Source: Isoetes taiwanensis (Eukaryota; Streptophyta; Lycopodiopsida; Isoetales; Isoetaceae). Taken from it: a DNA stretch of 64,000 nt. The position numbers and the translations under genes were made by a program. Positions within the stretch are counted from its first letter, which is position 1, and the number at the start of each line of letters is the position of its first letter. This document shows positions 47,079-58,945 of the stretch, one piece after another. The notes beneath the pieces were generated by a model. The model worked only from the letters and a program-made list of their open reading frames with translations, ran no database searches and was not told the origin of the DNA. Location: NCBI GenBank assembly GCA_021234155.1, contig JAJEKV010000028.1:186001-250000 (forward strand), in the 5' to 3' direction.

Positions 47079-47412
47079 AAAAGTGAGTTGACAAATGAAC
47101 AAGAAAAGGATGTGCTTGACCATTTATATACCCTGCAATATTGTTTCAAAGGCATACTATTCATGTCACTTGGTAAGTCGCCTTTCAAATTCAATCAAGT
47201 TTTCCAGTATGCTTGTGAAAGGAACATTTTTCTTTTTCTTTTTCTTCTTCCGTTCTCTTTCCTTTAGATGACAGATCCAATGATTCTTACCTAAGCTCAT
47301 ATCTTAAGCTATTAATGGAAGTGTGTTATCTCTTTCTTAAAAGGTTTGGTTCTTTGCCCATGTCTGTATGGCAAGAAATGGCTTAGAACGATGGCACAAA
47401 AATAGCTTTGTA
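47079..47412 (+). repeat. Tandem duplication of an exon pair, copy 2
   Basis: Second copy of 46690-47028. Here the first exon is in frame (SELTNEQEKDVLDHLYTLQY, CFKGILFMSLG). It is followed by GTAAGT, a pyrimidine-rich tract and TTTAG, then DDRSNDSYLSSYLKLLMEVC. The preserved splice sites in both copies suggest that a piece of a real intron-containing gene was duplicated. Family unknown. Confidence 0.8.
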
Positions 47413-48228
47413 TCTTGGTAGCAAATCCTTATTTGGAGAGAATATTGAACAACGCATTGTATACTGAAAGTACATAGTGATATGCTGAATAATTTTTGCT
47501 GGATAACCTGACTTTTCATCTTCATGGTTGTAGTAGATTCTGCACGGTGTACAACAAGAGGATGAGTTAATTGGCATGTAGGGACTAGAAGAAGACATGA
47601 ACTATAAAACCTTTTGCATTCAAGAGTATGGTGGAGGATGAATTACATGCCATTTCTGACAACGACTTTATTGAGTTCTATGTGCTACACCAAAATAACA
47701 ATCTAGCTTCGAAGTTGTGGCCCATCAGAGCTGGGTGGCTAACGACTGGCTATCTTTTATTCAATAACAAGTGGATCAAATTTACCACCTGGGGAGTTGA
47801 ACCCCGTTAAACCAAATGCCCATGCAACAGTTTATAATTTTAGGATTATGAATATTAAAACAAATAGCATGCAACTGAAAATCACTTTAGAAATAGTGAT
47901 ACTCCGTCAATTTGTGCATAAAAACAGTTGGATAGAGAACGAAATATCTTAAAAAATTGAACTAAGAACAAAACATGAGCAGATCAGGATAAAGTGTGAA
48001 CTAAGAACAAAAGGCACAGAAAACTGAAGCTAAAAAACTGGATCAAGCATTATAGACCTCGCTTAATCTACGGCGGAACTCAAGAAAATGGAATGACATA
48101 CTACATTGCTTCGTTCTTGGTTCTTACATCAAGAATAACAAGAACACAAATAAGCCATCCGATAGCCACTAAATCTAAAGAAAAATTGCAGGATTAAGGC
48201 CAGAATGAGGAGTGAGTTATAAAAAAAA
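47413..48228. other. Unassigned stretch
   Basis: No gene recognised. A 60-codon plus-strand frame at 47628-47810 has no known domain. Confidence 0.35.
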
Positions 48229-48411
<183 letters not shown>

Positions 48412-48495
48412 GAGAGATCAAGATACATAGTCCGAATCTTGAATCTCAATCACTTGTTTCTTTGAAATCTGATATCTATCAGTCAGCTGGTTGAC

Positions 48496-48999
48496 ATGGG
48501 CTACAGAGTTTGTTTTGACAAACTACCTTGTAAGATCTATTTAGATGATGAATTAAAATTTGTTGCAAAACGTTTTGGCAATCTATTTGGATTTCATAAT
48601 CATGCTTTAAGTGGAAGTATTATTTCTGTTCATCTTCCTACACTGAAATTGTGGTGTGAAAGATTGGGGCATACACATCTTGGAAACATTAAAATTCTAG
48701 CAAAAAGGGGTCTTTTATCTGCTGTTGGAAATGAAGAATTTATGTGCCATGGATGCATGTTGGGAAAAAGTGCCAGATTACCATTTAAAAGAACCACTGA
48801 CAGGGCTACAGATTTACTTGAGTTAATTCATAGTGATCTTTGTGGACCCCTTAACATTAGAAGCATGCAAGGAAGAAAATATTTCATCACGTTTATTGAT
48901 GATCATTCAAGAAGAACTAGATGTTTCTTTCTTAAAACTAAAGACCAAGCCTACAAAGCATTCAGGGTTTTTGAGGCTGAAGCTGAAAGAGATACATGA
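48496..48999 (+). pseudogene. Copia polyprotein: GAG-pre-integrase and integrase N-terminal part
   Basis: The zinc-binding HHCC motif is visible (GHTHLG...FMCHGCMLGKS), followed by the first catalytic Asp block (LLELIHSDLCGPLN) and FITFIDDHSRR. The frame ends at TGA (48997-48999), but the same frame resumes directly with KKIKCLMTDRGGEF, so the TGA is a point mutation in one continuous polyprotein. Upstream Gag and protease are missing. Confidence 0.9.
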
Positions 49000-50670
49000 A
49001 AAAAGATAAAATGTCTTATGACAGATAGAGGGGGAGAATTTGTCAATGATATATTCAAAAACTACTGCAAGGAACAAGGCATTAAAAGACAAATCACTTG
49101 CAGCCATACCCCTCAGCAAAATGGTGTTGATGAGAGGAAAAACAGGTCAATTCTAGATGGGGTAAGATCAATGCTTAAGCATTGTGGACTGCCCAACTAC
49201 TTGTGGGAGGAGGCTATAAAAACAGTAACCTTGATTCAAAATTTGTTGCCATCATCCAGTCTTCAAGGAGGTATTGCTGAACAACTATGGAGTCACAAAG
49301 AAATAAGGTATGATTTCCTTAAAGCTTTTGGTTGTATTGCTTATGCTCATGTTCCCAAACAACTTAGGAAGAAATTAGATGACAGATCAATTCTAGGTTT
49401 CCTTGTTGGATATGACAATATGTCCAAAGGTTACAGGATTTTTGATCCAACAAAAAAGAAAATATTGATAAGTCGAGATGTAAAATTCAATGAGGAGATT
49501 CTATACAAAAGCAGAGGAGAATTGGATAGCAGGTATAATCTCTTTTCTAATTATGACAACAAGAGGATTGCAATTAAAAATAATCTAGAAGCTGATACAT
49601 ATGACACTGATGATGAAAACAAAGAATTGCCACAAGTTGATGGAAATGATGGCAAGTTACAGTCACAAGGCTCAGCTGAACATGAAGAGTATCAAGGAGA
49701 TGCTGATGAACAGGAGAATATCAAAATAATAAGAAACAAAAAACGTACAGAGGCCAAGATCTTAAGAGATGAGCTGAAAGATATAGAAGAAAAGGACTTT
49801 GGAAGGTATGATACATGGAAAAGCAAAAAACTCCAGAAGGAAGATGTTGAAATAAATGAAATAATGGCAATACTAGACCCTGAAATTCCAAAGGATTTTG
49901 AACATGCAATGAAATGTGATAATGCAGAGGAATGGAGAGTTGCAACGGAAAATGAAATGAAGTCCTTTGATAGGACTGAAACCTACGACATTGTAGAAAA
50001 GCCTAAGGGAAGAAATATTGTAGGAAGCAAGTGGATCTTTAAGGTGAAATTAGGAAATGATGGTGAAAAGAAATACAAGGCTAGGTTGGTAGCACAAGGT
50101 TTTTCTCAAAAAAAGGGAATAGATTTTGAAGAAACATTCTCTCCTATTGTCAAATTCGCTAGTTTGAGAATATTATTAGCCTTTGCAAATGCCTTAAACT
50201 TGGAAGTGCATCATATGGATGTGCAAACTGCATTTTTAAATGCAAATCTTGATGAAGAAATATATATGCATCAGGCACCTGGATTTGAACAAGGAGAAAA
50301 TAAAGTATGGAGACTCAAAAAGGCAGTATATGGGCTGAAGCAGTCACCAAGACAATGGTATTTATGCATTGATGGTTTTCTCAAGGAGCAAAACTTTGAA
50401 AAACTGCAGAATGATGGTAATTTATACATATTTCGAGAAAAAGGCAACTTCTGCATTATTGCCTTGTATGTAGATGATAATATTATTGTCTCCAATAGCA
50501 TGGAATGCTTGAAATATTGCAAACACGTGCTTAGTAACAGATTTAATATGACAAATTTAGGAGAACTTAAAAGGTTTCTTGGAATGGAAGTGTTCAGAGA
50601 TCGAAAGGACAATAAAATTACACTTACTCAAAGTGATAACATACAAGGGATGTTGAAAAATTTGGTTTAG
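49000..50670 (+). pseudogene. Copia polyprotein: integrase core to reverse transcriptase
   Basis: Integrase residues continue (MTDRGGEF; TPQQNGVDERKNRS) and complete the D-D-E triad. After a variable, charged linker comes the reverse transcriptase: NEMKSFDRTETYDIV, KYKARLVAQGFSQKKGIDFE, MDVQTAFLNANLDEEIYMHQ, VYGLKQSPRQWY and the catalytic YVDD. The TAG at 50668 lies in a stretch where another frame carries the expected VEKFGLVECN, so two small compensating indels (about 50645-50690) created it. Confidence 0.92.
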
Positions 50671-51486
50671 TTGAATGCAATAGTCAGGTCTCCATTGGCA
50701 ACAGGATTGAAGTTATATTCAAGTATTAATCTTAAAAGTGACAGTGAAAGACTAGAAATGACTAAGTGTCCATATCGTGAGTTAATTGGATGTTTACTAT
50801 ACGTTGCCAATTGCTGCAGACCAGATATATCTTATAGTGTGAATCTATTAAGTAGATTTGGAACAGACCCAGGAAGGCAACAATGGCTTGCAGCCAAAAG
50901 AGTGTTAAGATATTTGAAGGGAACTCAAAAAGAAGGTCTCACATTTTCAAATAACAATCTAGTGTTAACAGCATATTCAGATGCAGATTGGGGTGGTGAT
51001 AGGGATTCCAGACAATCTACTTCAGGTTATGTTCTCAAAGTAGGAGGAAGTTGTGTTGCTTGGAGAAGTAAGAAACAAGGATGTGTTGCTATGTCCACTA
51101 CAGAGGCAGAGTATAATGCTGCCTCCTTGGCTGCTAGAGAAATTATTTGGACAATGAGAATATTAAATGAACTTGGTGCAATTCAAAGAGGTCCTACAGT
51201 ATTATACATTGACAGTCTGAGCTGCTTAGCCATTACAAAAAATCCTGTTCTTCATGAAAGAACAAAGCACATTAAGATTCAAGTACACTATATAAGGGAT
51301 ATGGTGGCTAAAGGTTGTATAAAGGTTGAATACAAATGCACAGAAGATCAAATTGCTGATATCTTTACAAAGGTGTTGCCAGTTAACAGATTTATGAAAC
51401 TACAGAGGAAGCTTGGTATACAAGAGCATACTGAAGATAAGAAGTCAGAAATCAATTCAATCATGAAAGGAGAATGTGAGAAATAG
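50671..51486 (+). pseudogene. Copia polyprotein: RNase H end
   Basis: Begins in SPLATGLKL and continues with YRELIGCLLYVANCCRPDIS, then RNase H: AYSDADWGGDRDSRQSTSGY, MSTTEAEYNAAS (acidic catalytic residues present), LYIDSLSCLAI, KHIKIQVHYIRDMV and DIFTKVLPVNRF. It ends at a natural TAG 10 nt inside the proposed 3' LTR, a usual arrangement in copia elements. Confidence 0.92.
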
Positions 51487-52030
51487 TTCATGCTTGAATT
51501 GTTCAATGACAAAGAAATTAGGGTTGTTCAATGACAAAGGAATTAGGGTGAACACTTGGTGAACTTATATTTATTTCATGTTATTAAATTTAAGAAGGCA
51601 ATGGTCTTGTTAGCCAATGGCAGAATTTCTGGAAATATAGAAGACAAAAGTAGAAGGGAGCTTCGGTCAAACTGATCCACAACAGGTGGAATCCAAAACT
51701 GGAATGCAGGTCCAAAACCGACTCCGGTCGGTTAGGATCATCCAAATAAAATGAAAAGAGAATCGAATATGTTATCATCTTGTGCTGACAGGATCGGAAG
51801 TGTCTCATTGTAATTGTTGATTGATTGTGAAGTTGAAATTGTAAGCATTGCATTTGAGTTCTTCGAGCATTGCTTTAATTGGTTTGTTTATGACTTATAT
51901 TCATACAATAGTTGAATATGTGATTATATGCATTTGGTGAAGTGAAGATATCTAAAGGTTATCTTGTCTTGGTGAAGTTATTGAATTTGTGCTAAAATCT
52001 CTAATATTGCTGCATATTTTTCACATTTAC

Positions 52031-53138
52031 TTGCATGGTTATTCATGGCAATCGATCTGCATAGACCAAGCAGACGCTATTGAACATCTTCATGGTGCTG
52101 CCTACTGTGGCAGGGATTTCAAATCCTCTTAGAAAGTGCTATGTGAAACCAGTACTGTTATTGAATGTTAATATGATGATACTTATTTTGACCTCCATAT
52201 TGACTTGCAACAATGGTTAGATAATCATATATGCTGAGGTGGAAAAGGGAGTTTGACACCATCACAGATTTAATGGACGGTGGATAATGCATGAGAGAGA
52301 AGATACATGGAATATTATACAAATCAATGGCCACAACCTGTTAATAAGAGAAAATAAGCGAAACCCCAAAAAAAAGTTTTGTAAAAAAACTTACACAAAG
52401 GGAGTTTGAGACTTTGAAGCAATTTGAGACTTTTCAAGTTGCAGCCAGCTGGAATTTTTGTGCATCTGAGAGCCTCGTAGTCGTCCGATTGGATCTGCGG
52501 TGGAGAAAAAACTTGGAAATTCCAGCATGTCCGTGTCCAGGGTAGCGTTGGTGGTTATGCCCCAGCTAGAGAGATTGAATTGGCATTACGACATTCCAGA
52601 AATTGAATTGCATTATGGCATATAGTAAGTTTGAAAGCGGTGCATTGCTCATTGCTCTTATTTCAGAAGCTATATTTATTTGTTTGCATTATGAATCGTT
52701 ATGCAGACCAATTCCTAAGGATTCTAGTTCCACTGCATCTGTCAAGTTCCTCATCATCGGATGTGTCAAGTTCCTGGTTGAGAAGGTAAGTCCATAGGAC
52801 TGTCCGAAAATCATACAACAGAAAATTAGTCGGGACTACGGTCAAATATTGCAATGATAGTTTTGGCTTAGGTTGAAACAAAGAAACTTCCAATTAGGTC
52901 GAAAGAAGGCACCTTTCAATACAGATTTTGGGGCTGAGCAAGATCTAGGACGCACTTGGTGCTGATTTTTGCCGGCTTTTAGTTGGCCTTTGCAATGGCT
53001 GGCTTCAAGGATTAGGTAGAATTGGAATGTTAGGTGACATCTTGGCTATGGTCAAAGGGCATTCGCCAAAAGGTTTGATGTTCTTTGCTTGTGCTACAGA
53101 CTTCACAAGGGACGGTACACACTTTGCAAAGTAGAATT
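52031..53138. other. Unassigned stretch
   Basis: No domain recognised. 53040-53138 may be the extremely decayed upstream part of the PPR remnant that follows. Confidence 0.35.
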
Positions 53139-53441
53139 TGCATGGTAGATCTCTTAGGCCGTGCTGGGTGCTTTAAGGAATCTAGAAGCTTACTTAAGGA
53201 TATATTGCAACTTGATATTTGTCTATGGATGACATTGCTTACGGCTTGCAAGATACACTGCAATATGGAGTTGGGAAGTCATTGCTTTGATGAAATTGTT
53301 TGTTTAGATCCACTGTATGTCGTAGTATACGTGATCATGTCAGACATGTATGCTGAAGCTCACATGAAAGAGGCTGTTAATGAAATCGAAATGTTAAAAC
53401 GAATGCATGGGCACAATCTGGACGAACCTGTATATGATTGA
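53139..53441 (+). pseudogene. PPR protein, C-terminal E-domain fragment
   Basis: The plus strand reads CMVDLLGRAGCFKESRSLLK, WMTLLTACKIHCNMELG, CFDEIVCLDPLYVVVYVIMS and DMYAEAHMKEAVNEIEMLK, matching the last PPR and E motif of plant PLS-class editing-type PPR proteins. No upstream repeats are in frame and no DYW domain follows (stop at 53439). A second copy of the GRAG-type start occurs at about 55996, so fragments of related genes lie here in tandem. Confidence 0.8.
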
Positions 53442-55065
53442 TAGCAGTGTAGATTTGAAACAAAACTTGATCTGGCTATAGTGAATCCTTCCCGGAGACC
53501 AATCATACTATGAGCATCGTTTGAAAATTTGAACATCAAGAGTTTCACACTCCCAGGAAGTGGTAGCTGCTTCATGTTGTGAGGAGTTGTTTCACCTCTT
53601 ATACTGTTCTCAAGCTGTAAAAGGGGAACTTATATGTGTCTTTACTACGACAATCAATTAGTGGATGGTGTAGGAGCCATTAAGGATATGCATAGCCTTT
53701 CCTAGAGGTCTTGGATTGTGGTCAACTTGCTAATAGCGAATCCTTGGATTGTGCAATGGCATAAGGCCCTTTGTCTACTGATAATCTAACCTAGGCATCT
53801 TACTCATTAAGCCCTTGCGTCTTTAGGAGATTCTGCCACACAAGATACACAGCAAAAGGTGTTAAGAAGGGAATTGACAGTCATATGTTCGAATGGAGTG
53901 ATAAGATGGATGCTGAATTGGTAATTTGCGCAGAGGTTCAGGGGCTTATAGGAATTGGATATGAAGAAGTTGGCAACCTCTTCATCCATAGTCAATGTCA
54001 TATTTTCGAGTTACTGTTCTTCTATGCTTTGATGCCATTCTCAGCATGTCTCCTTAGTTGCTTGGACCCTCTCAAGGGTGGAATCAGAAAAGACTCTAGA
54101 TATTGGGACTGCTTTATCAATTAGCATTCAAATGAATAGCCATTGGCAATGCTGCATCTCGTTAGTTGCTTGCACCCTCCAAGGGAGGGATCAGAACAGA
54201 CTCTGGATATGGGACTGCTTTACCAATTAGCAATCAACCATCTAAACATTTTGACTACCATCTTTAGATTTCAAAACATGCTTCCCTTGTGCCCCGAGAC
54301 AATTTTGACAGTGCAGAAAGGGATTTGACATGGAAGCCTATCAGTTATTGTAGTCCTTTTTCCTAATATATACTAGTGGATCCAAGATTTCAAACCCTGT
54401 CTGCCCTTGTTGTCTGCACATCAAAGATGGTCAACTTATTTTGCCCAGGAAGTTCCAACACCATTTCCCAAGACTATGATAATGTTTGTATGTTTATAGT
54501 CACAAGCTTAAACTTGCAGGAAATTTTCCTGCTGAAATGTATGCTCATACTTAATACTCTTAAAGAATTTCTGTATTCATTTAAACTATTGCCAGATGAG
54601 TGAGGTTTCAGTAGGAATGTAGCTGCTTCACTTATAGGACTTGAAGATTGGAAGAAACATGATCTTTTTGCACAGACAAGAGAAGGTATGATATAGTGTT
54701 TGAAGCATACGAAATTTAGGTGGCCATTGAAAAATATCTTTAGATGCCATATAAATAAATGTTTGTTGGCTAGATCATTTGTAACTTATCTGCAAGCAAA
54801 ATAACAGTCGATGATCATGGACAAGAATGCCTGATGCGTGTACAAAACTAGATATAGCCATCGTGAATCTGGTGTGCAATGCCTTAAATCTTCAGGGTAT
54901 TCAATTTGCATATCAGAGGGGACCCCAATTGGGATGGCTGATTGAGGCAGTTAACTCTGCAGAGCACAAGCATTAGCAACAAGGAGTTCCTCTTTCCAAA
55001 GACCTCGCTCATCGTTTGCTGGAAGCATGCAATGAAGGGCGAGGCTTAATCCTTGGTAGCTGAAT
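53442..55065. other. Unassigned stretch between PPR fragments
   Basis: A duplicated segment of about 75 bp occurs at 54048-54128 and 54156-54235 (TTAGTTGCTTG.ACCCTC.AAGG and GGGACTGCTTTA.CAATTAGCA). No gene recognised. Confidence 0.5.
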
Positions 55066-55143
55066 ACAGTTGATGAAAAATAGTGGGCTAGATTTGTATG
55101 TTGTGTTTATCCGCCTATTTGCCTCTTGTGTAATTTTGGTTGA

Positions 55144-56045
55144 AACAAACCATGCATTGAGCAGGGTTTTTGAGCCAGATCAATCTACATGGGTTGCAAT
55201 TGTTGACATGCTTTCTAAGCTTGGGGAAGATGAAATGGCAGGGCACAAGTCGAACATATATTCTAGTTTATTGAAAGCATGCGGCTGCATTTTTGCAATA
55301 GATCAGGACAAATGTCTGCGGGATATGGCCACAATGGTGAATGCTTTCTTCCTGCAACAAGAAGGTGGAAATCCAGAAAAATTCAGCATCTTAAAGGCAT
55401 GTGCTAGCGAGGAGCTAAAGAGCATGACAGGTTTATTCAAAAGCTGGTCATTGAAAGAGGTTTCAACTTGACAACGTAATTGGTAATACTCATTGATAGG
55501 AGTGCAAAAATGCAAAAGCTTAGAAGATTCACTTGGTATCTTTGATAGATTACGATCTGGGGATGTCGTGGCATGGGGTGCAATGCTTGAGAGGTTATGA
55601 TGAAGGCATTCTTGCTCTCCAATGCTTTGAGCAAGCGCATGCAGCATGAGAGAATAAAGTCGAGCAAAGGCACATTTGTAAGTCTTCTGGAACATCAAGG
55701 CCATAGGTCATGGCAGATATATTTGAGAGGAATACAAATCCTGGGGAATACCATAGTTGAGATGCATATTTGACAGCTCTCCTCAAAGGAACGTGATATC
55801 AGGAGGAGCAATTATTAGCTTGATGAAATTGCCGGCGTTGTGGAGTGCTTGGATCAAATGCAAAGTTGAGGCATTGAAGCAAGCAGTATTATATTTACTG
55901 GCATTCTTACTAATACAACTGAGGGGGGTGGTGGAGGTGGGCCTTTGCTATTGAGAAACTATGGGAGTAAACTCGATTTATGTCATAGTACTTGCATGGT
56001 AGATCTCTTGGGCCTTGCTGGGTACTTTTAAGGAAGCCAGAAGCT
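55144..56045 (+). pseudogene. Decayed PPR gene
   Basis: The plus strand shows successive PPR remnants in different frames: FEPDQSTWVAIVDMLSKLGE, SNIYSSLLKACGCIFAIDQ, VQKCKSLEDSLGIFDRLR, GDVVAWGAMLERL, VECLDQMQS-stop-GIEASSIIFTGILT, and CMVDLLGLAGYF (55996). This order is that of a PLS-class PPR protein (organelle RNA binding or editing), but it carries many stops and frameshifts. Confidence 0.75.
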
Positions 56046-56974
56046 TACTTAAAATCATACTTCAAAGTCATGTTTTCACAATCAATCAAAGCTATGCTTA
56101 TATTTGATTCTTGTTTTCGACAAGAATTTCATTCTTGATCCCTAAAATATTATTCTAGGTCTGGAAAGGGCCAGAGTATGCTGGATTCACATGGATATCA
56201 TTAAAAAAAATGCCAGCTGCAAAGAGGCATGACATGCTGCAGCACTGCTAATTTGGTAGCAGCCCCACATGCACCCATTAGCGAAACTGTTGCAGCTGGA
56301 GGGTTGCAGCGCAGCTGGTCACGCCCACCTCCCCGATTGCTCCTAATCTTGGATAGGATTGAAACCTTCAAGATACTTCAAAGATGCAGGTGGAAGTATG
56401 CATTGTGCTTCGTCTCGTCCACCAAAACACTCAATAGCTCTGTGAATTGCCTGCTACTACAACAACGACAATAGTTGCAAGAAGGCGCACACAAGATTTT
56501 CAAGTACTATATGAATTTGCAAGATACGAGACACTGTTTGCATACCATATGCATTTCCAATCTGAGTTGTTTCACCAAATCCAGCCGTAACTAGCACACA
56601 AAGAACCAGCAATAGCCAGTTTATTTCAGGAATGTAAATTTGGCCAAGGAAATCTCGTGACGTATCACTTTAACTCTAGGGATAGAACCAGAGCCATCTC
56701 TATGACCGGATTTGACAAGAAACTTGTTGCCATGTACAGCATGCGTGATGCAATGTGCAGCCTTGTTGGATATTGCTCAAGCTCAATCTAGAAAAGCAGA
56801 TAGTATGGAACAAACACAACAGTCGTAGAAAGCATGTACCAAAATGACATTACCCTAAGTAACAAAAACTAGTTGTTACTATATAGACATCTAGCATAAG
56901 TGGCTATAAGACACACATAGGAAGACTTTGTACAACCTTATAACATCCATAACGAGCAGGATTAAGTAACAACT
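56046..56974. other. Unassigned stretch
   Basis: No gene recognised. Confidence 0.35.
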
Positions 56975-57302
56975 ATAACTTCGAATGCAGCTTGGCAACC
57001 TTGATTATGTTTTTGAAAGCAAGATATATTCAAAACATTGACAAGTTTAGTGGCTGAAAAACATTTGGAAATGGCAATCACCTGAAAGTAAATACTATCA
57101 CCTCATTCAAAAATATGATGCCAAAGCTTTGCAGCTAGAAGTAACTTATAACTTCGAAGGCAGCTTTGCAACCTTGATTATGTTTTTGAAAGCAATATAT
57201 ATTCAAAACGTTGACAAGTTTAGTGGCTGAAAAACATTTGGAAATGGCAGCACCTGGAAGTAGATACTATCACCTCATGCAAAAATTTGATGCCAAAGCT
57301 GC
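56975..57302. repeat. Direct duplication, about 155 bp, two copies
   Basis: 56975-57130 and 57148-57302 share most of their sequence, including ACAAGTTTAGTGGCTGAAAA and CATTTGGAAATGGCA, with small indels. The offset is about 172 bp. Confidence 0.85.
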
Positions 57303-57336
57303 GCACGAGGATATACACATCTTTTACAAATTATGG

Positions 57337-57505
57337 GCAAAGTGTTGCTATTTTGATTATTGAGGCATCTACTGCTTTGCTAATGGGAATTTTGGTTATG
57401 GGCCTGATCAACCCACAATTTTGTTACTTCCTTCACTGTCGTATCCTCCTCACCAAATGGAGAATATCCTTTTCCCAAAATGCGCACTGTTTGTCCTTTT
57501 TGCAT
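57337..57505 (-). pseudogene. U5 snRNP GTPase Snu114 (EFTUD2/CLO) fragment
   Basis: The minus strand reads QKGQTVRILGKGYSPFGEED, TTVKEVTKLWV and DQA, then, after a frameshift, IPISKAVDASIIKIATLC. This matches domain II of the spliceosomal EF-G-like GTPase Snu114/EFTUD2, which remodels the U4/U6.U5 tri-snRNP. About ten residues between the last two blocks are deleted. Only this one exon-sized piece is present. Confidence 0.8.
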
Positions 57506-58064
57506 TGTTTGTTTGTTCAATTTTGCTGGCTGCAGCAAACATAGCAGAAGGATATGCTGCATCTATAGGTCCCAAAATTCGACGGTAAATTTCCATCCTT
57601 GAAAAAAAAAAGTTTTATTTAAGATGAATCATGGGCCTTACCTAAACGGATTTAGCCCTAAAATATGGCAGTTTTTACAAAATATATGCAAGCGAAACTG
57701 GCAAACTTTTTATGAAGAATTAAGAAGTCAATAGTAGCAACAAATAAGTATAATTAATCCCTTATGCTGCAAATGATTTTGGATCTCTCACATCACCATT
57801 AGATCATCAATACTGACCGTTTAAAGTAATATCGATTGATGAATGCATTGTGGCGTGTACAAGAGAGTTAGATATAACTTTGTAATTCAAGCTTCGTCGT
57901 AGCTTCTCCAGGTCATATTCACCAGAATTTACACTTTTCTCTAGCTCAACCATTTCTGAACTCAAGTTGTGTAGCATCATTACTTTTGTCAGGCTGGTTG
58001 GTATTAACTGGTTGGTATTAACGACTGCATGTTCAATTTCTTTGCCATCCCATGTGCAGTAACA
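57506..58064. other. Unassigned stretch with a minus-strand open frame
   Basis: A minus-strand frame (57807-58060) reads VELEKSVNSGEYDLEKLRRS without a recognisable domain. It follows the ASH2 SPRY exon in the same orientation but in another frame. Confidence 0.3.
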
Positions 58065-58490
58065 AGCACTAGACATTGTTTGGAAACTCAAATTTGAACT
58101 TTGGACCAAAGTTAAATCTCACAGTACAGTTTGGTTCATTTGGACGAGTATACATTGATGCAGCAGGATAATATCTTCCATAGATGTCTTTGAAAACAAC
58201 ACCTTGATATTTCTCATTCCTTAGAAAACATATCTGACTTCCTGTAAAAACAATAAACGATATGGAAGTGAGTTGCCACTATTTCATAATGAACAAGAGA
58301 GATATCAACTGCCCAATAACTTGAACACATTAAAGATGCAAAATTGCTTACAAGGCATACCTGGGACAAGCTTGGAAGGCGCTTTCTTGGCTTCTACTGT
58401 CCAGAAAGATCCTTTATAGTTTACAATCTCTTGAGGTGGTGGAGCTAGACTAGCTCCACCAAGGAGATTGATGTAAACCCAATGACATCT
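58065..58490 (-). pseudogene. ASH2/TRAUCO SPRY-domain fragment (two exons)
   Basis: Exon 58361 to about 58490 encodes YINLLGGASLAPPPQEIVNY, KGSFW and KLVP. Exon 58069-58241 encodes [37 protein letters not shown] and [16 protein letters not shown]. They are joined by GT/AG sites with the glycine codon split across the intron. This is the SPRY domain of ASH2/TRAUCO, a core subunit of COMPASS-type H3K4 methyltransferase complexes. The usual DFEFFP end reads KFEFP, and the frame stops early. Upstream exons are missing. Confidence 0.8.
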
Positions 58491-58626
58491 CCTTCGATGT
58501 ATTGTTCGCCATATAGACATACAGGTTGTCATTTGGCTGAAGATGCTAAGAAGGCAAACAAAAGGGATGTTGGTAACATACCAATCAAAGGCCATATGTA
58601 TTACAGACTATGAAGAGTCAATAATG

Positions 58627-58878
58627 AGCACTAGACATTGGTTGTGACGACGCGTGACTATAAATGTTTGGAAACTCAAATTTGAACTTTGGACCAAAGT
58701 TAGATCTCACAGTTTAGTGTGGTTCATTTGGAAGAGTATACATTGATGCAGCAGGATAATATCTTCCATAGATGTCTTTGAAAGCAACACCTTGATATTT
58801 CCCAATCCTTAGAAAACATATCTGACTTCCTGTAAAAACATTAAATAGCATGGAAATGAGTTGCCACTATTTCATAAT
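58627..58878 (-). pseudogene. Second copy of the ASH2 SPRY exon, broken
   Basis: Repeats 58065-58290, with an extra 24 bp near 58641. The exon (58714-58829) reads [20 protein letters not shown] and [15 protein letters not shown], then TAA. It lies upstream of the first exon in transcription order, so the order is scrambled. The duplicated block ends exactly at the LINE 3' tail. Confidence 0.8.
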
Positions 58879-58945
58879 TATTATTATTATTATATCTGAT
58901 GCTCACTTGGGCCCTGAGAGGCCATGGAGCACATGAACAATCGAA

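Larger units (their letters stand above)
48430..52030 (+). mobile_element. Ty1/copia retrotransposon, 5'-truncated
   Basis: Contains GAG-pre-integrase, integrase, reverse transcriptase and RNase H in copia order, then a polypurine tract (GAAAGGAGAA, 51465-51474) followed by TG at 51475, the likely 3' LTR start. The 3' LTR end was not fixed (somewhere near 52030). Gag, protease, the primer-binding site and the 5' LTR are absent. The left edge is next to the GATA microsatellite. Only two lesions interrupt the polyprotein, so the copy is fairly young. Confidence 0.92.

Noticed and set aside
57807-58109. Minus-strand frame following ASH2 as its C-terminal part
   Set aside because: It is in a different frame from the SPRY exon and does not resemble the ASH2 C-terminus.
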